Shown here: positions 34,796-46,095 of the stretch, one piece after another
How the letters are laid out: each line of letters starts with the position of its first letter
Numbering within the stretch: the stretch's first letter is position 1
DNA from: Nilaparvata lugens
Lineage: Eukaryota > Arthropoda > Insecta > Hemiptera > Delphacidae
Assembly (NCBI RefSeq): GCF_014356525.2
Contig: NC_052510.1
Coordinates: forward strand, 18,829,999-18,893,998
DNA: 64,000 nucleotides
Reading direction: 5' to 3'
The notes under the pieces: generated by a model
The model's input: the letters and a program-made list of their open reading frames with translations, nothing else
Told to the model about the DNA's origin: nothing
Databases searched by the model: none
Translations under genes and position numbers: made by a program

Positions 34796-36927
34796 ATAGT
34801 ATATTTCGCACCTAGGGCCGAAAATGAGACTTTTCTGGCTCGAAATCGGTTTTCAAGTCCGAGGCCGTAGGCCGAGGACTAGAAAAGATTGAGAGCCGGA
34901 AAAACATTTTTGCCCATGGTGAGAACGTTATTTTTCGCCACACAGAAAAATAAACAATATATATATGAGAATAATAATTATTCTCGTTGTCTATTATAAG
35001 CACTTCCGAAAGCAAAAGTGGAAGGTCATAGCTCTAGCAAATCTGAGGTAATCTGAATATCAAGAAATTGTCCAAGTATTTTTATTTTTTATTCTGATTT
35101 GTCTAAATAACCTAAATGATTATGTTCAATTATGTAAGAGGTTGAGTTTATACTTTTTATTCTTCCAAATGACAATAAGATGATATTATTATAAATGTTT
35201 TAATTATTGAATGATAAACACAAATAATGAAAAGTTTCTGATCAGCTGGTTTATCACACTTGAAAAAGTTTTTGATCAGCTGTTTTAGCACACTTTAAAT
35301 TTGGCAAATTTGATGTGATCTGAATGTCAATGGAAGTTCAGGTTAGAAGTTCTATCCTTCTCTGAAAATCGAATTATTTGAATAGTTGATAATATATAAT
35401 TATCTTATCTGTATTTTATTCATTTAAATAAAATGATAGAAGGCCTATATATTATTACAGAATACTTTATTGAATTCTAGAAGCATAAAATGATTCCATT
35501 TATCAACCATGTTCCGTGATAAACGCTTTACTAGGAGGTTTGAGGTTAGATTCTATTATACTCTGAAAATTGAATTTGAATAGTTTATAATATCTTATTT
35601 GTATTTCATTTATCCAAATAGAATGATAGTATCTTATTGCCAAATACTTTATTCAATTCTAGAAGCATAAACTGATTCCGTTTCATAAACTATTTTTCGC
35701 CCCACTTGGATGTAATGAGCTGGTTTACGTGCGTCATATGGAGGCCGAAAGTGATTGTTTTCTGACCAGGCCGGTAAAATTTTTACGGCCCTAGGGCTGT
35801 AAAATAACCTTGAAGTCAGCTGATTCTGATTTGATGTGAACGTGTTTACAAAATAGTTTATGAAACGGAATCAGTTTATGCTTCTAGAATTGAATAAAGT
35901 TTTTGCAATAAGATACTATCATTTTATTTGGATGAATGAAATACAAATGAGATATTATAAACTATTCAAATTCAATTTTCAGAGTATAATAGAATCTAAC
36001 CTCAAACCTCCTAGTAAAGCGTTTATCACGGAACATGGTGGATAAACGGAATCATTTTATGCTTCTAGAATTCAATAAAGTATTCTGTAATAATATACTA
36101 TCATTTTATTTGGATGAATGAAATACAAATGAGATATTATAAACTATTCAAATAATTCGATTTTCATAGAAGGATAGAACTTCTAACCTAAACTTCCATT
36201 GACATTCAGATCACATCAGATTGGCCGAATTTCAAGTGTGCTAAAACAGCTGATCAAAAACTTTTTCAAGTGTGATAAACCAGCTGATCAAAAACTTTTT
36301 CAAGTGTGATAAACCAGCTGATCAAAAACTTTTCATTATTTGTGTTTATCATTCAATAATTAAAACATTTATAATAATATCAACTTATTGTCATTTGGAA
36401 GAATAAAAAGTATAAACTCAACCTCTTACATAATTGAACATAATCTTTTAGGTTATTTAGACAAATCAGAATAAAAAATAAAAATACTTGGACAATTTCT
36501 TGATACTCAGATTATCTCAGATTTGCTAGAGCTATGACCTTCCACTTTTGCTTTCGGAAGTGCTTATAATAGACAATGAGAATAATTATTATTGTCATAT
36601 ATATATGTTTATTTTTCTGTGTGGCGAAAAATTACGTTCTCACCATGGGCAAAAATGTTTTTCCGGCTCTCAATCTTTTCTAGTCCTCGGCCTACGGCCT
36701 CGTACTTGAAAACCGATTTCGAGCCAGAAAAGTCTCATTTTCGGCCCTAGGTGCGAAATATACTATTGTAAACACGTTCACATCAAATCAGAATCAGCTG
36801 ACTTCAAGGTTATTTTACAGCCCCAGGGCCGTAAAAATTTTACCGGCCTGGTCAGAAAACAATCACTTTCGGCCTCCATATGACGCACGAAAACCAGCTC
36901 ATTACATCCAAATGGGGCGAAAAAGTA
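34796..36927. repeat. Large inverted repeat with permuted arms (2.1 kb)
   Basis: Block L (34,796-35,695) is followed by block C (35,697-35,855). Next come an inverted copy of L (35,851-36,766) and an inverted copy of C (36,766-36,927). The order is therefore L, C, L-inverted, C-inverted, not a simple palindrome. Ends carry GGCCCTAG/CTAGGGCC motifs and CpG-rich segments with GTGAGAACG and CGGCCT. Inside L, a segment of about 170 bp is duplicated in tandem (about 35,360-35,690). A 35-bp unit with CAGCTGATCAAAAACTTTTT occurs twice in L and three times in the inverted copy. The small ORFs inside are not convincing. Confidence 0.85.
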
Positions 36928-37243
36928 AATTCAATTAATTATTTCAAAAAGACGATTACGTTTAAGTAACACGTGCTATACTAGGGACCATTAAATCAAT
37001 TATGCCATCAGGACTTGAGCGATAAAATACAACCTATCCATTTAGTCATCAAGGACAGGAGCAGGCTGAACTTACAACGAGAGTCTGGATGGTTTGACCA
37101 AAAAACAGGGCACATCTCTTGAATGAAAACTAGATGGGTGGAGTGTACAGTGTTATTGTGAAAGAGTTCAAGGAATGGTTGTTCTTGTTCATCTTCCATC
37201 TCTATAATCATTTTTTATTGTTTATTGGTTTTTACTGGTGCAG
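36928..37243. other. Unannotated stretch
   Basis: A minus-strand ORF (37,211-37,008) has a mixed composition but no family signature. Confidence 0.3.
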
Positions 37244-37294
37244 AGATCCAGCAGTTGTCTCAATTCGCAGTATAACCCATTTTCCTCCATTGAG
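37244..37294 (+). other. Candidate 51-bp microexon
   Basis: A pyrimidine-rich acceptor ending ACTGGTGCAG precedes it, and GAG|GTGAGT, a near-perfect donor, follows. Its length is a multiple of three, so inclusion would preserve frame. Two frames are open: RSSSCLNSQYNPFSSIE (phase 0) and DPAVVSIRSITHFPPL (phase 2). No gene identity can be given. Confidence 0.35.
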
Positions 37295-38084
37295 GTGAGT
37301 AAATCAAAATTGATCGAATTGGAGTCCAGTACGATACTATTCATATATCTTGGAACCTTCCAGAGGGGAAGCTAATGAGTTACAATTTCTACCGACTATT
37401 AACACGTTATTGGGAGAGTACTTAAGTTTAGATTCTACTCATTATTTTTTCATGTTACATTCTTTTCTAACTCACAGTGATGTAATTCTCAGATGACAAA
37501 GATGCTACATGCAACTATCAAATGATAGAAATGCATTACATGATGGAACTGCATTACGTAAGAAACAAAACGGGAAGTGCATCTTCCTTCCTGCTGTTGA
37601 GAAACTGTATCAATCCACTGCACACAATAACAATTGATAGAAGTATTTAAAAATAGCTGCAGAGTATCTACACACCCAGACCTACGCTAAGTACTATGGG
37701 AGTAAGATTTAAAGATTCACTCACCCCAAAGTTAAATCTGTCTCCGGCCAGACAGCTACATCATTTTTTACCCTTTAATTTCAACACCAAAAATGAAAAC
37801 ACCGATCCTTTTCGGGTGTATCAACCAAGCGTTGCTCGTTCATCATAACATTCCGAAAATAAAACTTCAAGGGTTAAAAACGTGGAAGGTGGATGAGGAA
37901 AATGGTTGCGGCTCCCTTAAAGAACCTCCTCTGAACACAAATCATCTCACACAAAATTTTCATCCCTCTGACTTCTTCGGGGTGCTAATTGGAGACTGTT
38001 ATTCATATGCTGATAGGTCCGCCTGCCAGTTGTATCTTTTGCCTACTATTTAATGTTAGTTTCATCTCTGTCACTCGTTTACGT
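37295..38084. other. Unannotated stretch
   Basis: A plus-strand ORF (37,793-38,053, 86 codons) has a mixed composition, including TWKVDEENGCGSLKEPPLN. I do not recognise it and no clear splice context decides its status. Confidence 0.3.
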
Positions 38085-38148
38085 TTTCTTCTTCTTCTTC
38101 TTCTTCTTCTTCTTCTTTTTCTTCTTCTTCCTCTCCTTCTTCATCTTC
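38085..38148. repeat. (TTC)n microsatellite
   Basis: Near-continuous TTC units with a few interruptions on the plus strand. Confidence 0.9.
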
Positions 38149-38429
38149 GATATGTTATAATTCTCTCAGCCAAAAATACTCATAGATCCAGTTGGTATCT
38201 GCACTCAGCCTTCTTTTTCTTGCTCTCTTGCTCTCAGCACTGTTTCAGAATCAAAACTCATTCACCCTGAATCTAAAAATGCATAAAAACAATATGTTCA
38301 GCTAGACCTGTTTCTTGAAGAGAATCAGAAAATTCCTGCTTCAATTACCTGTTATAATTATTGTGTTTGAATGTAGTGCTTGGATTACCTCTTTCCATGA
38401 TTGAATTTTGATACGTTATCGTGAAAAAC

Positions 38430-38805
38430 AGGATCAATATCAGGTAACATCATTGAAAAATGATATATGAATATATTTTGGTGGTTTTGCAATCTCTAAC
38501 TCTGGGGAAAATCCCTAATTCATTGTAATGAACACAAATACGAAATCAGCATTGTGCTGGTATTTATGTGACAAGTTGCAGTATGTGTAGAGAGATCCAC
38601 TTCAAAGTATCAGCTTTGGTTGAATTATTATGTAACATTATTGAAAAATAAAATATTATGAATATAATTTAGGGGTTATTGTCATTTTAAACTCTAGGGA
38701 AAATCCCTAATTTTTCGCAAAAATAACAAATACTGTACATAATTTTTTTACTTTGCAGCATTTATTGAAAGAACCACTTCAAAATATCAGTTTTGGTTGA
38801 ATGGG
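38430..38805. repeat. Diverged tandem duplication, unit about 185 bp
   Basis: The halves share, in the same order, TAACATxATTGAAAAAT, GGGAAAATCCCTAATT and CACTTCAAARTATCAG. Divergence and small indels show it is old. Confidence 0.7.
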
Positions 38806-40072
38806 AAGCATTCATATTGCTCTCAGTATTGCCTGAATGGATGCTATAATATTGAGGAATGCTGACAGTTTAAAGTGAATCTGAGTGGAGCATGCGACAT
38901 GTTGGTGGGAGTTGTATGATGAGCAGGTGACTTGAATTCACCAGTGACCAACATCCTTGTATCTCACAATAACATACTGATTCAATATTATTTCAATATA
39001 CAACTATGCTATTTCTATTCTGAGGTAATTCTTATTCTGAGAATAAGAAACAGAAGCTCTACCATTCGGAGACGCTTAACGAACAAAAAGGAAAATGAAT
39101 CATACGTTTGTTGAGTTTTTTCTGGCGTTACAGCCAGAGTAGGCTATTCATTTTATCTTCAATTTCGACATTCATTGAGCTATCCTTGAAAGAAGAAGAC
39201 GATTCCATCCATAAACCAGTATTTGATTTATTATTATAACTGTATTGCCCAACACATTCACATATCATCAAATACAGGTGAATACAATATGCAGCAGAGT
39301 ACTCCAATCTGATACATGAACAGTAACCTTGAGCCAGTATTTCTTCTATTTCAGCATCAGACTGTTTATTTTTCACAGTCAACAGAAGTTAGAAGTATGC
39401 GGGCATCTAAGTCTGGAACAGATTTAAAGACAATTACCCGACATTCAATACTTTTTTGTAGTGAATTTTTGCTGAACACCTTTCAGTTTTTATTTACTTT
39501 TTCAAGTTGACATGGAGGCTGCGCTTTATAGGTCATAAGATGTTGTCGAGAGTCCACGTGCTGCAAATTGATGCTTCATTCCTGTTTTGAAATTTTGCCA
39601 AGAGTTGCAGGATGCACAGATTGTTCACTTACTTGTTCTCCAGCAAGAAATGTTATGATGAGGCAATAAATCATATCACATAGTTTGTGGAGATCTGAAA
39701 TGTCAATGATGAATACAGATGAGTTGCATTCAAACAACTCAATAATACTCAGACTCTGATATTGTTGAGAGTATGTGGCGGACTCTGCCTTGGTAATCAG
39801 AATATTTCAAGAATTAAACGATTCTATTGTAATGTATCGACTAAAATTTATTTAGCTATTCAATCACTATCGTGAAATATTTTACTCAATAATTTTTTGA
39901 CACTGATCGATACTGAATCAGTTCAAATTTAAAACATCGAGAGAATAATGTAGGGTACAATAATAATGTTCAAATATTAGTAAAAAAATATTATTCAGTA
40001 ACATAATTTATTCTTCAGTTTCTTCTATCACCTGATTAGTATACTATCACTGACTGCTTCACTATATAAAGC
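38806..40072. other. Unannotated stretch with one possible exon
   Basis: At 39,355 a good acceptor (TTCTTCTATTTCAG) opens 51 codons in phase 0 to a TGA at 39,510, including STEVRSMRASKSGTDLKTI. It is phase-compatible with the candidate microexon at 37,244. Support is weak. Confidence 0.25.
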
Positions 40073-40075
40073 TAA
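40073..40075. repeat. Harbinger target-site duplication, left (TAA)
   Basis: TAA directly precedes the terminal AGCCGCGTTTACACC and is repeated directly after the opposite end at 41,373-41,375. A 3-bp TAA/TTA duplication is typical of PIF/Harbinger. Confidence 0.75.
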
Positions 40076-41372
40076 AGCCGCGTTTACACCGGAGTTGGCA
40101 ACCAATGATTGCCGACATTTATCGGCAATTTTGAGTTGCACGCATTAAAACAACTGCAACTCGCATTGCCAACCGTAGTTGGAGACCGATTTTGCGAGTT
40201 GGCAATCGAAATTTGGTTTTCCGACCGGAGTCGGTAAAGATCAAAGGCGGTTGCCAATCCCGGTTGGCAATGCGAGTTGCAGCGCTAACTTGAGTTGCAA
40301 CTTGAGTCTGCAACTACCCCGCTACCCCTCCCGCCTGTTGGCTCCACGTGGTCGCGCTGCGTCAGTTCCTCAGTTCAAGCAGGCTAGTCGTCGTGACTTG
40401 TTGTGTTTTGTTGTTTGGTTGTTGTTTGTGCTAGTGCAATGTAAGCTATAATGTAAGCTAAGCTATACATTACTCAAGCTAAGCTATAGAGTTTCTTTGT
40501 TTGATTTGGAGTTTTTTTTATGTATACATTATTTCTAATTTTATGAATTGTGTTACTTTGGAACATTAACTTAACTTTGTGTTCATATTTTATTAACAAG
40601 TCACTACCAGGTTGCAACTTTTTTTGTCTAGATTTATTAACAATTAACTTTTGTCTAGATTTATTCAACTCAGTGCACAACGTAAACAAATAAAAGGAAT
40701 CTGAAAATAACAATATTTAGTAATTTTCTTTCTTTGCTCACCTGTATGTTATCCTTCAGGAAACCTATAACAGCCTCACAAATCTCTGGCACTAAAATAG
40801 ATATCGCACTTTTGGAAACTTTAAACACAAATAACTGATACTAGTATAAGAGTCGCCACTCGCCAAAAAGCGCAATGTAATAGCCAATCTTTCTCGCACT
40901 GGAATTGCTTTCCTGTAGTTAGTATCCTGTTTACTAATTATGTGTCCAATACCAACAATTAAACTTTCAAAATCGTCACTTGACATTCTTAAAAAGTTTT
41001 TTACACTGCCATCGCATCTCAATTCTCCCGTCAAAGGATCTGTATCATCTCGATTTAAATCATTTAAAAGATCGCTGCCGCTATACTTTGCTCTTGCCTG
41101 CAATGAAGGTCGAACCCAGTATCTTCTCGGTTTTCTACATTTTGATAAAATAACACACGCTGCCGCAGCAAGAACAACCTCTTCAGCACTCGACATTCTA
41201 CATACTGTCTGATTTCTACATACTGTAAAGTTTAGTTGCAGTTGCAGGTTGCAGACCTAAAAACAAACTATGTGCCCAGGTTGCAAGTACAAGTTGCAGA
41301 CTTCCATCGGCAACTAGCGTCTGCAATCGAAATCGGCAATTTTTTATTGCCAACTCCGGTGTAAACGCGGCT
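40076..41372. mobile_element. PIF/Harbinger DNA transposon, internally deleted (1.3 kb)
   Basis: Ends are inverted: AGCCGCGTTTACACCGGAGT at left and its complement at 41,353-41,372, with further subterminal GTTGCA/TGCAAC repeats. Short TAA duplications flank it. The interior carries only the N-terminal part of a Harbinger transposase; the catalytic domain is absent. A derivative of this kind would need a transposase supplied in trans. Confidence 0.8.
40742..41196 (-). pseudogene. HARBI1-like transposase, N-terminal fragment
   Basis: From ATG at 41,196 the ORF runs 134 codons with features of insect Harbinger transposases: KPRRYWVRP, then LRMSSDDFESLIVGIGHII and the helix-turn-helix region AITLRFLASGDSYTSISYL. 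A frameshift near 40,825 interrupts it; the shifted frame continues with SKSAISILVPEICEAVIGFL up to a splice-donor-like CAG|GTGAGC at 40,742. Nothing resembling the DDE nuclease domain follows before the transposon end. Intact family members are roughly 350-400 residues, so about one third is left. Confidence 0.75.
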
Positions 41373-41375
41373 TAA
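41229..41375. repeat. 147-bp direct repeat flanking the LINE (left copy)
   Basis: Identical to 45,650-45,796. It comprises the last 144 bp of the Harbinger element plus its TAA duplication. The two copies lie exactly at the two borders of the LINE, so they look like a very long target-site duplication. Confidence 0.85.
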
Positions 41376-41867
41376 AGTTCAAATCAAATTCAAATCAAAT
41401 TTTATTCACAATTTCAAAAAAAAAAAAACAATTTAGGGTCCTGCCAAACCTGTAGGTTTTTCGGCGGGTGCCCAATCACAAAAACAATATTAAGAACATA
41501 ATTAGGTAAGTTTACTAGGAATTTTTATGACATTCGAAGTTCGAAATAAATAAAGAAAAAGACAATATGTAATGTAATAAAAACAAGAAAGTATAAACTA
41601 AAAAATAACTTTACAAAGTTTGTTGAATAAGAAAAATCAACTGAAAAGTATGAAAAAGAAGAAGAAAAATAGAAAGAAGGATTGTTTCACACTATCTTGA
41701 TAAAACATTTCATCGCTGAGGCAGGCGGCAGTGTCAACAATGAGAAAAATAGAATTTCAGCCAGCCAGAACTTAGAAATAATATAAAAACTCGCTGGTAA
41801 TTGTGTAGCCAAATAATAGTAACAATAATAATAATATATATTATAGATAATCTAAGTATATAATAAA

Positions 41868-44459
41868 TTATAAGTTTAGTATGTTCGCATTAATATTAAG
41901 ATACATCATTATGTCCTTTTTAGTGTAGTCTCGAATATTTTGGGGAAGTCTATTGAATAAGTAGGGAAGAACATAGTGGAGGGATCTTTTGCCGTATACA
42001 TTATTGAATCTGGGGACTAGGAATATTAATGGAAATCTCAAGTTGTAAGGTGCGGCAGGAGCAAGAAATCTATACTGAAAATTACATTTAAAAAGTGTTA
42101 TAAGTTTGTAAAAGTAAAAATTTCTGGGTGATAGGGTATGGTAAAATATATAGATGTTTTGTAGGTTGTTTGGATCAATATTAAAGACAGGGATTCTGGT
42201 TGTTATACAGTTTAATGTTCTCAGTTGGATTCGCTCTATTCTTTTTAAAAGATAATTTGCTGCACTTCCCCATGTTTCAATTCCATATCTAACAATAGGT
42301 TCCATCAGTGACTTATAAATTAGATACAAGCAGTCGGGAGTGATGTTTCTATGCAGATAATAAATTTTTGCATTTAGCGCTTGAAGTCTTTTTGCAGTGT
42401 GATCGATATGAGGATTCCATCTCAGGCTACAATCAATTATAATACCAAGATAACGGGTGCTATTCACTAGATCTAGAGGCGGACATTTGCAAGTTAGAAA
42501 AGCATTTGAATAAAGGCAATGGCAGTCATGACTTGATACTGTTGGTATTTCATTGCATCTCAGATGGGGAGACTTGAAGTGCATTAATACAGTTTTTTTT
42601 CTATTAACAATTAGATTTCTGTCGTGGGACCATCTTAGGATTCTGTTATAATCCAGTTGGATCAATTGCTGGGCTGTTTTCAAATCTCTATGTCCAACTA
42701 TCAGAACAGTATCATCTGCATACATTAGTACTTCTCCATGACTAATTACACTGGAAATTGAGTTTACATAGATGTTATATAAAATCGGGCCTAAAATACT
42801 TCCTTGTGGTACACCAAAATCATCATTTTTATGTAATCCACTGTGATTGCCACCCAGGTTGACCATGAAATATCTATCAGTCAGATAGCTCTTGAATAAC
42901 TTCAATACATTGCCAGTAATTCCTATATTTGATAATTCTCGCAGTAATATCTTGTGATCAAGGGTATCAAAAGCTTTAGAATAATCGATAAATAGTGCAA
43001 GAACATGATATCTGTCGTTTAGCAGATTGTTTATTTTATTAGTAAAATTTACGAGAAGGGACTCAGTGCTTTTTCCTTTTTGAAACCCATATTGAGAGTT
43101 GGAAAGAATATTATTTTGAAGAAGGTATTTATTTAAGTGTGTGAATAAATATTTTTCAAAAATTTTCTCGGGTACTGACAATTTAGATATAGGTCTGAAA
43201 TTGTTAAAGTTATCACGAGCACCAGATTTATAAATTGGTTTAACTATAGAAATCTTCATTGAGTCAGGAAAAATTCCTTTTGAGATAGATAAGTTGATCA
43301 AGTGACATAGAGGAATATAGAGATAGTCGTCAAGGATATGAAAATCCAAAACTCCCACACCATCATAACCAGGTGATTTATTTTTATCCATATTATTTAC
43401 TATTTGTTTAATGTCTTGAACAGTAGCTTTTCTGAGATAGAAATTTACATTAGGTGGGACCGCGACAGAGTCATCGAGAATCAGTGGACATGAATGAGAA
43501 GTATTCCTGATATTTTTTATAAAAGAGTCGGCGAAAGCAGAACAAATTTGGTCGGGAGTTGAGAATTTATTAGAAAAACTGTTTAGGACTCTGACATCAG
43601 ACACATCCGATGATCTTCCCAGAATTCCATTTATACACTTCCATTTCTTTCTAATATCGTTTTTTGAGTCATTAAAATTTTTAATTATATAATTTCTCTT
43701 AGCATGTGTTATTTCTTTATTTAGTTTGTTTCTAAAAGATTGATATTCATTTTTGTATTCTGAATTCGAAGGATTACTTTTGGTGCGTCTGAATAAGACA
43801 TCTCGCATTTTAAGTTTATTATAAAGTTCTTCAGTCATCCAGTTATTCTTGAAATTATTGGATTTCTTGTTTTTGATACGAATTATTTTCTTAGATTGGT
43901 TCAATGCTCTGTCGAAATTCAATTTTATCTTATCGTATACTAAGTTGGGTGAGAAAAATAAGAGACAACTATTCCATTCGCTCTGTTTTAAAATGGATGA
44001 ACGTTTTTTCCTGTCAATGATTGTCTTAAATTCTTCTTTATCTTGATTGGATTTTATTTGGGGGTTGTATCGAATTTTGCAACCTACAATATAGTGATCA
44101 GAGATCTTTACATTTATTACTCCGGTATTTGAACTAAAATTACTGCTAAGTAGACGTAAAAATAAATGATCAATACAAGTTTGAGTAAGCAAGTTTTGTC
44201 TGAGCTCTTCTCTCGTGACTATAGATATACCTTTTTTACAACCATAAGATAATAACATCGATTCATATAATTGTACAAATTGATCATTTTGTTTGAAAAG
44301 ATCTAGGTTTGTATCACCTAAAATGATAAGATTCGCTTTATTATCAACTTCAAGTATTAGTTTCTCGAGATCAGAGATGAAATTATCTTTTTGAAAACTG
44401 TGTGGCCTGTACAAACTGATTATATTGAAAGATACGTTTTTAAATTTAATGTCTAACAT
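41868..44459 (-). CDS. LINE ORF2: endonuclease-reverse transcriptase, 5' part missing
   Basis: The first Met gives 863 residues, but the same frame is open further upstream to about 44,575 (GLAAFIKNKINF), so the first Met is not the true start. Endonuclease hallmarks are LIILGDTNLD (about 45-54), TCIDHLF (about 94-100) and SDH at 120-122. The reverse transcriptase follows: KSPGYDG near 361, KPIYKSG near 417, FRPIS near 431, AFDTLDH near 505, GVPQGSILGP near 559 and YADD at 580-583. The C-terminal region shows the usual EPIVRYGIETWG-type segment. The usual first 70-80 residues of the endonuclease are lacking because ORF1 sequence joins directly near 44,580. The remainder has no stop codon, which suggests recent origin. 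Confidence 0.85.
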   Translation of the reverse strand: MLDIKFKNVSFNIISLYRPHSFQKDNFISDLEKLILEVDNKANLIILGDTNLDLFKQNDQFVQLYESMLLSYGCKKGISIVTREELRQNLLTQTCIDHLFLRLLSSNFSSNTGVINVKISDHYIVGCKIRYNPQIKSNQDKEEFKTIIDRKKRSSILKQSEWNSCLLFFSPNLVYDKIKLNFDRALNQSKKIIRIKNKKSNNFKNNWMTEELYNKLKMRDVLFRRTKSNPSNSEYKNEYQSFRNKLNKEITHAKRNYIIKNFNDSKNDIRKKWKCINGILGRSSDVSDVRVLNSFSNKFSTPDQICSAFADSFIKNIRNTSHSCPLILDDSVAVPPNVNFYLRKATVQDIKQIVNNMDKNKSPGYDGVGVLDFHILDDYLYIPLCHLINLSISKGIFPDSMKISIVKPIYKSGARDNFNNFRPISKLSVPEKIFEKYLFTHLNKYLLQNNILSNSQYGFQKGKSTESLLVNFTNKINNLLNDRYHVLALFIDYSKAFDTLDHKILLRELSNIGITGNVLKLFKSYLTDRYFMVNLGGNHSGLHKNDDFGVPQGSILGPILYNIYVNSISSVISHGEVLMYADDTVLIVGHRDLKTAQQLIQLDYNRILRWSHDRNLIVNRKKTVLMHFKSPHLRCNEIPTVSSHDCHCLYSNAFLTCKCPPLDLVNSTRYLGIIIDCSLRWNPHIDHTAKRLQALNAKIYYLHRNITPDCLYLIYKSLMEPIVRYGIETWGSAANYLLKRIERIQLRTLNCITTRIPVFNIDPNNLQNIYIFYHTLSPRNFYFYKLITLFKCNFQYRFLAPAAPYNLRFPLIFLVPRFNNVYGKRSLHYVLPYLFNRLPQNIRDYTKKDIMMYLNINANILNL

Positions 44460-44521
44460 AATATATTCTAAATTTATTACATTGAAGTTGACAGTGATTT
44501 CCTTGAAATTTATTTTATTCT

Positions 44522-45503
44522 TTATGAAAGCTGCAAGGCCATGATATAATCTATTAGGGGCACATTTGTATAAAGATCTGATTCAACCTTAATACGGATC
44601 ACTTGTGCCTGGGGCTCTTTTCTTACTAGTATTCTACCCTGAGAGGTCCATACATATTTGTAGCCAAGTGGTTTTGCTCGTAACTTAGCTTGCATGAATA
44701 ATCTTTTATTAAACGCTGTGAGATTTTCATTGAAGTAAATAGACCTATCAGACGAGTTTCCCAGATCTTTATTAGTAAGTTTTGCTGCTCGTCCGTTGGT
44801 AAGCCATTCAGCTCGGACAATTTTTGAGACAAATTGCACAATCAGCACAGGTGGAGAATTCACTGTTGAGTTTTTGGTGGATTTCCTGATTGGCAATCTG
44901 TGCGCAGCACTCACATCACTTTCATTAAATTTCACGTTTATCTTATCAGCTATATGTTTTAGATCATCGAGAGGAGACTTATCAGTTACTTCAAGACAGT
45001 GAATCTCCAAGTTATTTATTCTACCGTAGGTCATTAATTTTCATGCTGAGATCGTTGATGTGATTATCCTTTTCCCGTAATTGTGCGTTCATTTTGGCTA
45101 TTTCACTTGTCAGTTTTTTATTTTCAGTACGTAGCTCTTTTATTTCTACAAGTAGTTCATCATATTTAGCGGACAAAAACTCCTGACTCGACTGAACAGA
45201 ATTCACTGTAGTTTCAATGTTGGTCAATTTAGTGTTCAATAGTTGGAGGAGTGTACGAATGTCCTGCTCATCAAGATTATCGCTAGTAGTTAAGTTACCT
45301 GAAGATGTACTCCCTTTAGCGCTTTTCGAATTCTTGCATACATGGAAGCAACGCCACTTTTTTCGTTCATCCTCCGACATTCGGCGATATGTTGTTTCTT
45401 TGAGACTGCACTGGAAATGGAATTTGTTATTACACCCAAAACATGTCACTAAATCATCCGTATCTGGCAGAGAACTGTTACAATAATAACACTGCGCCAT
45501 CAC
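44522..45503 (-). pseudogene. LINE ORF1: PHD finger, coiled coil and FP-like domain, frameshifted
   Basis: The first part (45,503-45,021, 160 residues) starts with a Cys4-His-Cys3-like PHD finger: C5, C8, C21, C24, H29, C32, with a final Cys pair in CFHVC. A polar coiled-coil follows (about 100-160). A one-base shift near 45,030 moves the frame; the second part (45,034-44,522, 170 residues) begins with GRINNLEIHC and ends with the GYKYVWTSQGRILVRK and VIRIKVE motifs of baculovirus FP-protein-like C-terminal domains found in LINE ORF1 proteins. These proteins bind the element RNA. The last residues run into endonuclease DNA in a different frame, the trace of the deletion noted for ORF2. Confidence 0.75.
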
Positions 45504-45649
45504 TGTAAAACTATGTACGTAATTAAGAAGTACGGTAATTTAAAAACAAAAGTGAGGTTACGATGAAACAAGACTATTCACTTATCAGAGCACTGATTTC
45601 GACGTCCACTCGCCTCGAGCGACTGATTACAACTTATAATCATAATAAT

Positions 45650-45796
45650 AGTTTAGTTGCAGTTGCAGGTTGCAGACCTAAAAACAAACTATGTGCCCAG
45701 GTTGCAAGTACAAGTTGCAGACTTCCATCGGCAACTAGCGTCTGCAATCGAAATCGGCAATTTTTTATTGCCAACTCCGGTGTAAACGCGGCTTAA
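45650..45796. repeat. 147-bp direct repeat flanking the LINE (right copy)
   Basis: Perfect copy of 41,229-41,375, including a second Harbinger terminus and TAA. Outside it the flank changes to GAATAG. Confidence 0.85.
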
Positions 45797-45886
45797 GAAT
45801 AGTACAAGAATTCACATATAGTAATAGTATAGGCATAGAATAAAACAATCTTGAAAAATGTGAGTTTTATACTATTAAACATTTTT

Positions 45887-46005
45887 ACTTTCCTTGCCCT
45901 ATTACCATAGGTAAGGAAAGTATTGCTTTCCGAAAAAAATTAAGGTACCCAAATTTCTAAATTTCTATACGTTTCAAGGCCCCCTGTGTCCAAAAAAGTG
46001 GTCTG

Positions 46006-46095
<90 letters not shown>

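Larger units (their letters stand above)
41376..45649 (-). mobile_element. Non-LTR retrotransposon (LINE), Jockey/CR1-like, about 4.3 kb
   Basis: On the minus strand it has a 5' leader, an ORF1 with PHD finger and FP-like C-terminus (frameshifted), an ORF2 with endonuclease and reverse transcriptase, and a 3' region of about 490 bases. The 3' end consists of short TTGAATTTGATT-like repeats next to 41,376. A perfect 147-bp direct repeat flanks the unit. The ORF1/ORF2 boundary appears fused by a deletion near 44,580 that removed the start of ORF2. Exact clade assignment needs a tree. Confidence 0.85.
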
